From JBNJDW01 sp051745265 (GTDB taxonomy: Bacteria > Pseudomonadota > Alphaproteobacteria > Micavibrionales > CSBR16-224), in the NCBI GenBank assembly GCA_051745265.1, contig JBNJDW010000031.1, positions 1 to 13,621 of the forward strand: a stretch of 13,621 bases of DNA. Reading direction: 5' to 3'. Of this stretch, positions 6,901 to 13,103 are shown piece by piece (the first letter of the stretch is position 1; every line of letters begins with the position of its first letter). A model generated the notes under the pieces. That model worked only from the letters and a program-made list of their open reading frames with translations. It was not told where the DNA came from and did not search any database. The position numbers and the translations under genes were made by a program.

Positions 6901-6946
6901 ACGCGCGGAGCTTGTTATTCAAGGCTTTATAAGCCTTACAACGCGT
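6901..6946. repeat. Nested inverted repeat (RNA hairpin) between the esterase and HNH genes
   Basis: A perfect 7-bp stem AAGGCTT/AAGCCTT (6921-6927 and 6931-6937) around TAT is extended by TTGT/ACAA (6912-6915, 6938-6941) and ACGCG/CGCGT (6901-6905, 6942-6946), with unpaired bases only on the left side. It begins about 14 bases after the esterase stop on the minus strand. It lacks a T-run, so it looks like a 3'-end stabilising hairpin, or a terminator of low efficiency, rather than a classical intrinsic terminator. Confidence 0.6.
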
Positions 6947-6959
6947 TTTAGAATATCTC

Positions 6960-7610
6960 TTAATCCAGTATCTTTTTAAGAAAAGCAAGGCCGGTTTTAA
7001 GCCCGGGCTCATCAATGCCATGGCCAAGACCGGGACGCTGATGGCTTTCAACATCGAAACCGGCTTGCGCCAGACCTGTTTTGGCGGCAGCCAGACTGTC
7101 AAAGGGCACAATATCATCGGCAGTGCCATGGATCAGACAGATCGGAAATTTGGATTTCACTTCATTTTCAAGGGATTGCGCATTCAACAATCGCCCGGAA
7201 AAACCAAGTATCCCCGCGCAGCCTTCCTCCATACGCGGCACAGTATCAAGCGATACCATCGTGCCTTGTGAAAAACCGACAAGGGCAACATCCTTCAGGG
7301 TTAAGCCATGACTTTGGCATTTATGGCGTAAATATTCTGCCAATAAAGGCCGTACAGCCTTTGCCCCCGCATTCATTGAGGCTTCGGAACGTTCGGCAAG
7401 CCCAAACCATTGAAAGCCCGAAGGCGCCATTTCGCAAGGTTGCGGGGCGTTTGGTGCGTAAAATACTGTATCTGGTAAATAATCCGCCCAGAGCGGCGCG
7501 ATGGATATCAGATCCTTACCATCCGCGCCGTAACCATGAAGAAAAATAACGATTTTTTTTACTTTTGTCGTTTGCGCGGCTTTGAAACTGTAATCCTGTA
7601 ATTCTGTCAT
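6960..7610 (-). CDS. Phospholipase/carboxylesterase family alpha/beta hydrolase
   Basis: A 216-residue alpha/beta hydrolase of the phospholipase/carboxylesterase family (the YpfH/acyl-thioesterase type). The oxyanion-hole region is FLHGYGADG (residues 23-31). The nucleophile Ser114 lies in GFSQG (112-116), the acid is Asp165 in HGTADDIVP, and the base is His197 in GLGHGID. The triad is complete and the length is typical. There is no signal peptide, so it should be cytosolic and hydrolyse carboxyl or thioester bonds of small or acyl substrates. The ribosome binding site is weak (AGGT about ten bases ahead). Its upstream region is shared with the divergent HIG1-domain gene. Family is firm; the physiological substrate is unknown. 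Confidence 0.92.
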   Translation of the reverse strand: MTELQDYSFKAAQTTKVKKIVIFLHGYGADGKDLISIAPLWADYLPDTVFYAPNAPQPCEMAPSGFQWFGLAERSEASMNAGAKAVRPLLAEYLRHKCQSHGLTLKDVALVGFSQGTMVSLDTVPRMEEGCAGILGFSGRLLNAQSLENEVKSKFPICLIHGTADDIVPFDSLAAAKTGLAQAGFDVESHQRPGLGHGIDEPGLKTGLAFLKKILD

Positions 7611-7615
7611 TTGCT

Positions 7616-7644
7616 TTTACCTGCTGAGTGTCTATGCTTATTAT
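7616..7644 (+). promoter_or_regulatory. Likely promoter of the HIG1-domain gene
   Basis: TTTACC (7616-7621) and TATTAT (7639-7644) are 17 bases apart. The predicted start near 7651 gives a leader of about 22 bases that includes AAGGA (7661-7665) ahead of the ATG at 7673. It lies in the intergenic gap with the divergent esterase. Confidence 0.5.
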
Positions 7645-7672
7645 TCCGTCAATAAACCACAAGGATGCCGCC

Positions 7673-7867
7673 ATGAAAACCTTTCTTTTTATCGCTATTA
7701 TCGTTGCGATGCTGGCCGTTATGATTTCGATGCTGGTTGGATTTCTCAATCTGTCCAAGGAAGGTGAGACCCATCGCACCAAAAGCAACAAATTGATGCA
7801 ATGGCGCATCGTATTGCAAGGCATTGCGATTCTTCTGATGTTTATCTTTGCCGCAGTTTCCACATAA
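7673..7867 (+). CDS. HIG1-domain (twin transmembrane) protein
   Basis: A 64-residue protein made of two membrane helices (about residues 3-25 and 46-62) joined by a short polar loop that carries SNKLMQWR (38-45), the signature of the hypoxia-induced protein (HIG1) domain in alphaproteobacteria. Mitochondrial relatives (Rcf1, HIGD) associate with cytochrome c oxidase and respiratory supercomplexes; an analogous role at the inner membrane is inferred, not shown. The start at 7673 is set by AAGGA at 7661-7665; a longer reading from 7628 would begin inside the promoter. It is probably monocistronic: the next gene has its own promoter and no respiratory gene adjoins it. Confidence 0.92.
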   Translation: MKTFLFIAIIVAMLAVMISMLVGFLNLSKEGETHRTKSNKLMQWRIVLQGIAILLMFIFAAVST

Positions 7868-7923
7868 TACGCGTAATATTATTGCGTTTAAGACCGTTTT
7901 AATGGCCTTTTAGGTCGAAAAGC

Positions 7924-7952
7924 TTGACCAAAACGTAATAATTATGTAATAT
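7924..7952 (+). promoter_or_regulatory. Promoter of the hicB/hicA-like pair, predicted leaderless
   Basis: TTGACC (7924-7929) and TAATAT (7947-7952) are separated by 17 bases. A start seven bases past the -10 would fall on the A of the ATG at 7959, and no ribosome binding site precedes that codon, so a leaderless mRNA is likely. GGTC and GACC (7913-7916 and 7926-7929) form short inverted arms overlapping the -35, a possible but weak operator. Confidence 0.6.
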
Positions 7953-7958
7953 TTTGTG

Positions 7959-8192
7959 ATGACGCAGGAAAAAAAAACATTTGTAATCACAGTGCAGTAT
8001 CAGGACGATGATGGTATTTATCTGTCGACCTGTGATGATATGCCCGGCCTGATTGTCCAGACCGATACAGCGGATGAAGCCATAACCTTGGCGCCACAGC
8101 TGGCCAATGATTTGCTGGACAGTGATCCGACCCTGCCCGGTACAGATGATGTGATTTTTGAATTCGATATCAAGGAGACGCAAAATGGGTAA
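7959..8192 (+). CDS. HicB-like antitoxin (DUF1902 type), no DNA-binding domain
   Basis: A 77-residue acidic protein with the partial RNase H-like fold of HicB/DUF1902 proteins. It opens with a strand FVITVQYQDDDGIY (8-21) and continues with STCDDMPGLIVQTDTADEA (23-41), the family hallmark, then a helix and a final strand. In this family the domain binds and covers the toxin. The usual C-terminal ribbon-helix-helix or helix-turn-helix domain is absent, so it probably cannot repress the operon alone. ATG 7959 is preferred over GTG 7956 because the promoter predicts transcription from 7959. It overlaps the next gene by 8 bases, which fits coupled synthesis of the two partners. Order is antitoxin first, opposite to classical hicAB. 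Confidence 0.78.
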   Translation: MTQEKKTFVITVQYQDDDGIYLSTCDDMPGLIVQTDTADEAITLAPQLANDLLDSDPTLPGTDDVIFEFDIKETQNG

Positions 8193-8571
8193 ATCAGCCT
8201 GTCCGGTCGACGAAAAAAAGCGTCATAAATTTCTCCATGATAATGGTTTCCGTTTTGCGCGCACGGGCAAAGGCAGCCACCAGATCTGGGCGCATCAGCA
8301 AACGGGGGAATCCATCACCTTATGCAGCAACCCTGCCAAGGGAACCTGGCGTCAGGTTGAAAAACAGGTCATGGCCATTGCTGAAAAGCAACATAAAGCA
8401 GAAATGGCCCAAAATCCGGCTGCAAAGCAGAAGGCCAAGGAAGAATACTATCTGCAAAAAGCATTTAAAAAAGTGGCCTGCAAATTTGCCAAGCTCGGTC
8501 GTGACGTGGACTTTACTTTTGAAGATTTCAAAAAACGTCCGGAACGATACCGCAACGCTGCCTTTAAATAA
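8185..8571 (+). CDS. HicA-like mRNA interferase domain with a long C-terminal extension
   Basis: A 128-residue basic protein. Residues 12-62 match the HicA fold (a double-stranded-RNA-binding-like domain): KFLHDNGFRFARTGKGSH, with the conserved catalytic-type His32 in GSHQIW, then a strand and a C-terminal helix. Classical HicA toxins are about 60 residues; here a further 65 or so follow, highly charged and helical (AEMAQNPAAKQKAKEEYY, then FKKVACKFAKLGRDVDF), possibly a coiled coil or RNA-binding tail. The start at 8185 follows AAGGAG at 8172-8177; a longer in-frame reading from 8158 would begin before that site. It overlaps the antitoxin gene by 8 bases. RNase activity is inferred from the fold and the histidine; it could instead be a domesticated RNA-binding protein. 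Confidence 0.72.
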   Translation: MGKSACPVDEKKRHKFLHDNGFRFARTGKGSHQIWAHQQTGESITLCSNPAKGTWRQVEKQVMAIAEKQHKAEMAQNPAAKQKAKEEYYLQKAFKKVACKFAKLGRDVDFTFEDFKKRPERYRNAAFK

Positions 8572-8596
8572 GATTAAGCCATAATAGATTCATACA

Positions 8597-8638
8597 AGAA
8601 AACAGAGGATTCTTATCTGTATCCTCTTTTTGTTTTCT
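8597..8638 (+). terminator. Strong terminator or attenuator hairpin after the hicB/hicA-like pair
   Basis: GAGGAT (8605-8610) pairs with ATCCTC (8621-8626), followed by five Ts. An outer pair AGAAAAC/GTTTTCT (8597-8603 and 8632-8638) encloses it. It would end the upstream transcript. It lies only 3 bases before the ribosome binding site of the glycosyltransferase gene, so it may also act in that gene's leader. Confidence 0.8.
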
Positions 8639-8661
8639 GACGGAGGCGTTATTATGGCGTG

Positions 8662-9633
8662 ATGAAGAAAATACTTTTTATTACCAGCAGCCATATGGAA
8701 GATGCCGTTTTATCAACCGGCGTTCTTGATTATCTGGCCAAAACCTACCCTGCTTCAGAAATTACAGTGGCCTGCCGCCCGCCGGAAAAAGATTTCTTTC
8801 GTTCTTTTCCGCGTGTGGCCCATGTTTTTGTGCTTGAAAAAGAGCCGCTTGGCGGACATTGGCGTCGTCTTTGGCAATGGGCCATGCATACCTATTGGGA
8901 TATTGTTGTTGATCTTTGCAAGGCTCCTGTCTCGAAGCTGATCCTGTCCCGCAAAAAATATATCTGGAATGCCCCGCCGAAGGGCCTGCATAAAATCCAG
9001 CAATTTGCCGATGTTCTGAAACTGAATACAGCCAAGCCCCCCGCCCCGAAACTTTATTTCAGTGATGAGGATTTAAAATACGCCCGGGCTTTTTTAGGTT
9101 CACGCAAAGACAAAATTCTGGCCATTGATCCCGCCGCCGACTGGATTGGCAAGACCTGGCCTCTTGAAAACTATATTGAGCTGCTGACCCGCCTGATGGC
9201 CCCGGAGCAACCTTTCGAAAACTGGAGGATAGCCGTGTTGGCCGATCCCGGTCAGGAAGATGCCGGACATAGTATGTTAGACGCCCTGCCCGGCAAACAA
9301 CGTATTGATCTTGTCGGTAAGACATCCCCGATGCAGGCAGCAAGCTGTATCAGCCTGTGCGACTATTATCTTGGTAATGAAACAGCCTTAATGCATTGCG
9401 CGGTGGCCAGCAATGTGCCCGTCATGGGGGTGTTTGGCCCAAGCTGCGCCGAAACCTACCGTCCATGGGGAAAACAAAACCGTTACGTCTCAACACCGGA
9501 AAGCTGTGATGAACTGACCAATTTCAAAGGCTATGATCCAAAAAAGCTTGGCCACAGCCTGATGGAAAGCCTGACGGTTGATACGGTGGAACGGGCCATA
9601 CGCGAACATCTGAATGATGTCCTGAAGCCGTAA
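8662..9633 (+). CDS. Glycosyltransferase family 9 (ADP-heptose:LPS heptosyltransferase-like)
   Basis: A 323-residue cytosolic GT9 enzyme of the kind that adds heptose or similar sugars to the lipopolysaccharide core. The N-terminal Rossmann half opens with KKILFITSSHMEDAVLSTG (2-20), keeping Asp14 but with Glu in place of the usual Gly before it. The C-terminal half contains the donor-binding elements: KTWP (164-167), DLVGKTS (216-222), GNETALMHCAVA (238-249), where the family usually has GND, and VFGPS (257-261). Two substitutions at conserved sites suggest a non-standard donor or acceptor. GGAGG at 8642-8646 is 15 bases from this ATG but 7 from ATG 8654, which opens a two-codon frame ending across this start. 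GTG 8659 is an alternative start. It is convergent with the Lrp-type gene, 16 bases apart. Confidence 0.88.
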   Translation: MKKILFITSSHMEDAVLSTGVLDYLAKTYPASEITVACRPPEKDFFRSFPRVAHVFVLEKEPLGGHWRRLWQWAMHTYWDIVVDLCKAPVSKLILSRKKYIWNAPPKGLHKIQQFADVLKLNTAKPPAPKLYFSDEDLKYARAFLGSRKDKILAIDPAADWIGKTWPLENYIELLTRLMAPEQPFENWRIAVLADPGQEDAGHSMLDALPGKQRIDLVGKTSPMQAASCISLCDYYLGNETALMHCAVASNVPVMGVFGPSCAETYRPWGKQNRYVSTPESCDELTNFKGYDPKKLGHSLMESLTVDTVERAIREHLNDVLKP

Positions 9634-9649
9634 TCCCTAGATATAAAGC

Positions 9650-10123
9650 TTATTCTTCGATCGGGACGCCGGGCTTGTGCTTGACGACCTTGACGCCCAT
9701 GGAAGATTTAACATGTTTGACATTTGGCGCCGCGGTCAGCTTTGTGGTCAGGAATTTCTGGTAATGATCCCAATCCCGGGCAACAATTTTTAAAATAAAA
9801 TCGGAATCACCGGATATCAAATGACATTCACGGACCATATCCCAGGTCTGAACAATATCTTCGAACTGGCGGATCAGATCATCATGCTGGTTTTCCAGCC
9901 CGACATGGGCAAAAACCGTGACGTGATAGCCCAGAATAACCGGGTTAAGACGGGCATGATATCCCTGAATAATACCGTTTTCCTCCAAGGCCCGGACCCG
10001 CCGAAGACATGGCGGTGCTGATATACCGGCACGTTCCGCCAGTTCAACATTGGTCATCCGACCATTTTCAAGTAATTTATTGAGAATTATACGATCAATT
10101 TTATCGAGTTTAACTTTTGCCAT
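9650..10123 (-). CDS. Lrp/AsnC family transcriptional regulator
   Basis: A 157-residue regulator with the full Lrp/AsnC plan. An N-terminal helix-turn-helix (about residues 7-52) carries DRIILNKLLENGRMTNVELA and the recognition region ISAPPCLRRVRALEENG. A linker strand YHARLNP (55-61) leads to the RAM effector domain (66-145), which includes the GDSDFIL motif (105-111) near the ligand pocket. Members form octameric assemblies that wrap DNA and respond to amino acids. Divergence from elm1-trxB across 109 bases makes control of that operon, and of itself, plausible. No good ribosome binding site precedes the ATG. The specific ligand cannot be read from sequence. Confidence 0.96.
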   Translation of the reverse strand: MAKVKLDKIDRIILNKLLENGRMTNVELAERAGISAPPCLRRVRALEENGIIQGYHARLNPVILGYHVTVFAHVGLENQHDDLIRQFEDIVQTWDMVRECHLISGDSDFILKIVARDWDHYQKFLTTKLTAAPNVKHVKSSMGVKVVKHKPGVPIEE

Positions 10124-10131
10124 AGGACATT

Positions 10132-10198
10132 TTGACCTTTAGGTGATTTTGCAACAGAATCATTTCAAAATTTATGTAGAGTATGTACTAATATTATA
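10132..10198. promoter_or_regulatory. Divergent control region between lrp-type gene and elm1-trxB
   Basis: This AT-rich gap contains a plus-strand candidate TTGACC-17-CAGAAT (10132-10137, 10155-10160), a minus-strand TATAAT at 10193-10198 without a good -35, and TAGAGTATGTACTA (10177-10190), whose TAG...CTA ends recall Lrp-type sites. Each element alone is weak; the location between a regulator and a divergent operon is the main argument. Confidence 0.35.
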
Positions 10199-10232
10199 TT
10201 GGTAAGATATCAACAGCAAAGAATAGTTTTTT

Positions 10233-11225
10233 ATGCCCAAAGTGAAATTACCTGAAAATACAACCTGTCGTATATTCGTTGAAGAAGGATTGAAGGGCAC
10301 AGAAAACCAATGCATCGCCCTTGCCCATGCCCTTGATATTAAACCGGAAACAGCCTATGTCGACCTGCGTTTTCCCTGGACAAAAATTGCACCGCCTGTT
10401 TTATGGGGTTCTGGACATGCCTACCGGAATTCTGCAACCTTATTTTCACCGCCCTTTCCGGATATTGTCATTGCCAGTGGCCGGAAAAGTATTCTGGCCG
10501 CTTTACAGATCAAAAAAGCCTCTAAAGGTAAGGTTTTTACCATCCAGGTGCTGGATCCACGCATTTCGCCGCGGCACTTTGATCTGGTCATCGCGCCAGA
10601 GCATGATGATGTCACCGGTGATAACGTCATCAAGACCACAGGCGCGCTGCATAATGTCTCTCCGGAGTTTCTAAAACAGCATGCCGGGCATTATGTCGAT
10701 GAATTGAAACAGCTCCCTGAACCGCGTATAGCCGTTCTGATCGGCGGATCAACACGCAAAGCAGAATTCACGATGGAAACCGCGCAGCATTTGGGACAGG
10801 TCTTAAAGACGCTTACCAAAAACAGTGGCGGCAGCCTGATGATCACGGCCTCCCGGCGGACCGGAGAGGCACAGACCGGACTCCTCCGTCAAGCTGTTGC
10901 CGATCTGCCGCATCACTTCTGGGATGGTCATGGGCATAATCCGTATTTTGATTATCTGCATATGGCCGATAAGATTATTGTCACCAATGACAGTGTCAGC
11001 ATGGCGACCGAGGCTATGGGCACTGGTAAACCCGTCTATGTCGCCCATATTGGAAGACAGGGCCGACGGATTGAGAAATTCCATGACGGGTTGGCAAAAA
11101 AAGGGTATACAAAACCTCTCAGTGACAGATTAGAAGACTGGCAGCCACCTGTTTGTGATGATATGCTGAGCGTCTGTCAGGAAATTGAAAAACGATACAA
11201 GGCCCATAAAGAGGCTGAAGGGTAA
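10233..11225 (+). CDS. ELM1/DUF1022 family protein (mitochondrial fission ELM1-like)
   Basis: A 330-residue protein of the ELM1 family, named after a plant mitochondrial fission factor; the bacterial members look like GT-B glycosyltransferase folds and have no proven reaction. Motifs seen: LKGTENQ (20-26), IASGRKSI (80-87), VLDPR (106-110), IGGSTRK (170-176), ITASRRTG (204-211), and TNDSVSMATEAMGTGKPV (251-268). The last resembles the donor-binding end of GT-B enzymes. There is no signal peptide or membrane helix. Length is normal for the family. The start lacks a clear ribosome binding site. trxB begins 9 bases after its stop, so the two are one operon; the mechanistic link between them is not obvious. 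Confidence 0.92.
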   Translation: MPKVKLPENTTCRIFVEEGLKGTENQCIALAHALDIKPETAYVDLRFPWTKIAPPVLWGSGHAYRNSATLFSPPFPDIVIASGRKSILAALQIKKASKGKVFTIQVLDPRISPRHFDLVIAPEHDDVTGDNVIKTTGALHNVSPEFLKQHAGHYVDELKQLPEPRIAVLIGGSTRKAEFTMETAQHLGQVLKTLTKNSGGSLMITASRRTGEAQTGLLRQAVADLPHHFWDGHGHNPYFDYLHMADKIIVTNDSVSMATEAMGTGKPVYVAHIGRQGRRIEKFHDGLAKKGYTKPLSDRLEDWQPPVCDDMLSVCQEIEKRYKAHKEAEG

Positions 11226-11234
11226 GGAAAGAAA

Positions 11235-12218
11235 ATGTCTGAAACAAAACATACCAAGCTATTGATAATCGGCTCCGGCCCTGCCGGGTACACTGCTGCC
11301 ATTTATGCCGCGCGCGCCAATTTAAAACCGATACTGGTGGCCGGGCTCCAGCCGGGCGGGCAGCTGACGATCACCACGGATGTTGAAAATTACCCCGGTT
11401 TTGCTGATCCTATTCAGGGCCCCTGGTTGATGGAACAGATGAAAGGCCAGGCAGAACATGTCGGCACCGAGTTGATTGACGACATGATTGTTGATGTCGA
11501 TTTTTCAACCCAGCCTAAAAAAGTAGTGGGTAATAATGGCGATATTTATCTTGCCGATACTGTTGTCATCGCCACCGGTGCAAAGGCACGCTGGCTGGGC
11601 CTGCCGGCAGAAGAGAAATTCATGGGCTATGGCGTTTCAGCCTGCGCGACATGTGATGGTTTCTTCTATCGTGAAAAACCGGTCATGGTTATCGGCGGCG
11701 GCAACAGCGCCGTTGAAGAAGCCTTGTTTCTGACCCATTTTGCCTCAAAAGTCACACTGGTTCATCGCCGTGATGCGCTGCGCGCTGAACGGATTATGCA
11801 GGACCGGTTGTTTAAAAATGACAAGATAGAAGTCATCTGGGATAGCGTCCTTGATGATATTGTCGGCACCGCCCCCGGCGGTCAGGAACTGCCCGGGGTC
11901 ACCGCAGCACGTATCCGTAACCTTAAAAACGATCAAGTCACCGAAGTGCCTGTTGATGGTATTTTTGTGGCTATCGGTCATGATCCGGCAACGCAGGTCT
12001 TTAAATCTCATGTCGATATGGATGATGAAGGCTATATCAAGACAACGCCGGATTCGACCGAAACCTCGGTGCCCGGTGTTTACGCCGCGGGTGATGTAAA
12101 GGACAAGATTTATCGTCAGGCTGTTACCGCCGCCGGTATGGGCTGTATGGCCGCATTAGAGGCTGATAAATTCCTCGCCAACCTTGAAAACGGTGATGTG
12201 CAGAGTGCAGCAGAATAA
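11235..12218 (+). CDS. trxB: Thioredoxin-disulfide reductase
   Basis: A 327-residue flavoenzyme that uses NADPH to reduce thioredoxin in the cytosol. The FAD-binding GSGPAG is at 13-18. GGQLTITTDVENYPGF (41-56) is the family signature. The redox-active CATC lies at 137-140, the NADPH-binding GGGNSA at 154-159 with HRRD (177-180) for the 2'-phosphate, and the second FAD motif YAAGDV at 283-288. All catalytic residues are present and the length is standard. AAGGAAAG precedes the ATG. It is last in the elm1-trxB operon and ends at a strong terminator. With DsbB upstream in the window it represents the cytosolic, reducing side of thiol metabolism, but the two genes are not linked. Confidence 0.98.
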   Translation: MSETKHTKLLIIGSGPAGYTAAIYAARANLKPILVAGLQPGGQLTITTDVENYPGFADPIQGPWLMEQMKGQAEHVGTELIDDMIVDVDFSTQPKKVVGNNGDIYLADTVVIATGAKARWLGLPAEEKFMGYGVSACATCDGFFYREKPVMVIGGGNSAVEEALFLTHFASKVTLVHRRDALRAERIMQDRLFKNDKIEVIWDSVLDDIVGTAPGGQELPGVTAARIRNLKNDQVTEVPVDGIFVAIGHDPATQVFKSHVDMDDEGYIKTTPDSTETSVPGVYAAGDVKDKIYRQAVTAAGMGCMAALEADKFLANLENGDVQSAAE

Positions 12219-12237
12219 TCAAAATCTGATTTAAAAC

Positions 12238-12280
12238 AAAAAAACCCGGTATGCTCCTAAAAGCTACCGGGTCTTTTTTT
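12238..12280. terminator. Bidirectional rho-independent terminator between trxB and the hydrolase gene
   Basis: ACCCGGTA (12244-12251) pairs perfectly with TACCGGGT (12265-12272), with a further GC/GC pair inside across a one-base bulge. Seven Ts follow (12274-12280) and a run of As precedes it (12238-12244), so it can stop transcripts from both convergent genes. Confidence 0.92.
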
Positions 12281-12298
12281 AAACTAAAATTATACCTG

Positions 12299-12958
12299 TT
12301 AAGCGGCAGCTTCCTGCGCTGACATGGACACGTCCAAATAGTCATTAACATGCTTAACAACGGCATCGAGTTCATTTTGGAAGAAATGGCCCGCGCCTTC
12401 GACAGAGCGGAAATCAACGCCCTGCACACCGCGTTGCTCAACCAGTTTTTCGACCAGCCGGTGTACGGAGTCCGCAGAAACGGTTTTATCGGCATCGCCC
12501 TGAATAATCAGACCGTCATTCGGACAAGGAGCCAGGAAATTAAAATCATAAAGATTGGCAGGAGGCGCCACAGCGACATAGCTGTCAATTTCAGGACGAC
12601 GCATCAAAAGCTGCATGGCAATCCATGCCCCGAATGAGAAACCGGACACGTAAACGCCGGAGGCGTTCGGATTGACGCTTTGCAGCCAGTCAAGGGCTGC
12701 TGCTGCATCGCTCAGCTCGCCTTCGCCGCCGCCATGTTCACCTTGTGAACGGCCGACGCCGCGGAAATTAAAGCGTAATGTTGAAAAGCCACGTTGCTGG
12801 AATATCTGATAAAGCGTATAAGTCATACGATTGTTCATCGTGCCACCCTTCTCAGGGTCTGGATGCAATATAAGGGCTACTGGTGCATTAGGTTGTTTGG
12901 ATTGTTTGTAGCGCCCCTCAAGGCGACCAATAGGACCGTTAAAGATAACATCTGGCAT
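12299..12958 (-). CDS. Alpha/beta hydrolase (COG2945-type)
   Basis: A 219-residue cytosolic serine hydrolase. LHPDPEKGGTMNN (31-43) carries the oxyanion region. FRGVGRSQGEHGGGEGE (65-81) is the family's signature loop. GFSFG (106-110) holds the nucleophile Ser108. Asp157 in QGDADKTV (153-160) and His191 in GAGHFF complete the triad. The ribosome binding site GGAGG lies eight bases before the ATG. The physiological substrate of this family is not established. It is divergent from a cysteine desulfurase gene, and their control regions overlap; I recall this type of hydrolase being found beside Fe-S assembly genes in alphaproteobacteria, which would make the arrangement meaningful, but only proximity is visible here. 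Confidence 0.9.
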   Translation of the reverse strand: MPDVIFNGPIGRLEGRYKQSKQPNAPVALILHPDPEKGGTMNNRMTYTLYQIFQQRGFSTLRFNFRGVGRSQGEHGGGEGELSDAAAALDWLQSVNPNASGVYVSGFSFGAWIAMQLLMRRPEIDSYVAVAPPANLYDFNFLAPCPNDGLIIQGDADKTVSADSVHRLVEKLVEQRGVQGVDFRSVEGAGHFFQNELDAVVKHVNDYLDVSMSAQEAAA

Positions 12959-12996
12959 ATAATACGCCTCCAGCTAAAAGGTTAATAAAAGGTTAC

Positions 12997-13024
12997 TTGA
13001 CATTGCGACCTCAGTAAATATACA
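12997..13024 (+). promoter_or_regulatory. Promoter of the cysteine desulfurase gene
   Basis: A perfect -35 TTGACA (12997-13002) is followed after 16 bases by TATACA (13019-13024). The start near 13031 implies a leader of about 70 bases, which contains the palindrome at 13036-13053. Confidence 0.6.
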
Positions 13025-13045
13025 TAAAAACGGATGAATATGCAA
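13017..13045 (-). promoter_or_regulatory. Divergent promoter of the alpha/beta hydrolase gene
   Basis: On the minus strand TTGCAT (13040-13045) and TATATT (13017-13022) are 17 bases apart, with a predicted start near 13010 and a leader of about 50 bases. The -10 overlaps the plus-strand -10 of the cysteine desulfurase promoter, and the -35 lies inside the palindrome at 13036-13053. Confidence 0.5.
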
Positions 13046-13053
13046 ACATATTC
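13036..13053. promoter_or_regulatory. Perfect palindrome, candidate operator
   Basis: GAATATG and CATATTC form perfect 7-bp arms around CAAA. It overlaps the -35 of the minus-strand promoter and lies just past the predicted start of the plus-strand transcript, where a bound regulator could affect both genes. It does not match the IscR consensus as I know it; the regulator is unknown. Confidence 0.5.
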
Positions 13054-13103
13054 TGTGGATCACTCTGAAAAGTTAAGGCATCATAAGGGATTAAGGGTTA
13101 AGA

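Noticed and set aside
6883..6978. 31-codon plus-strand frame after GAGGAG
   Set aside because: The ribosome binding site is almost touching the ATG, the peptide has no structure, and it runs across the hairpin into the esterase gene.
6761..7129. Minus-strand 122-codon frame overlapping the esterase and HNH genes
   Set aside because: It overlaps two well-supported genes in another frame and shows no recognisable domain.
7628..7672. 15-residue longer start for the HIG1-domain protein
   Set aside because: It would begin inside the predicted promoter spacer and add residues not expected in the family; AAGGA fits ATG 7673.
10105..10251. Similar first codons of the divergent lrp-type gene and elm1 (MAKVKL and MPKVKL), forming an imperfect inverted repeat
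   Set aside because: Only about 13 of the first 17 bases match and similarity stops in both directions, so coincidence is the simpler explanation.
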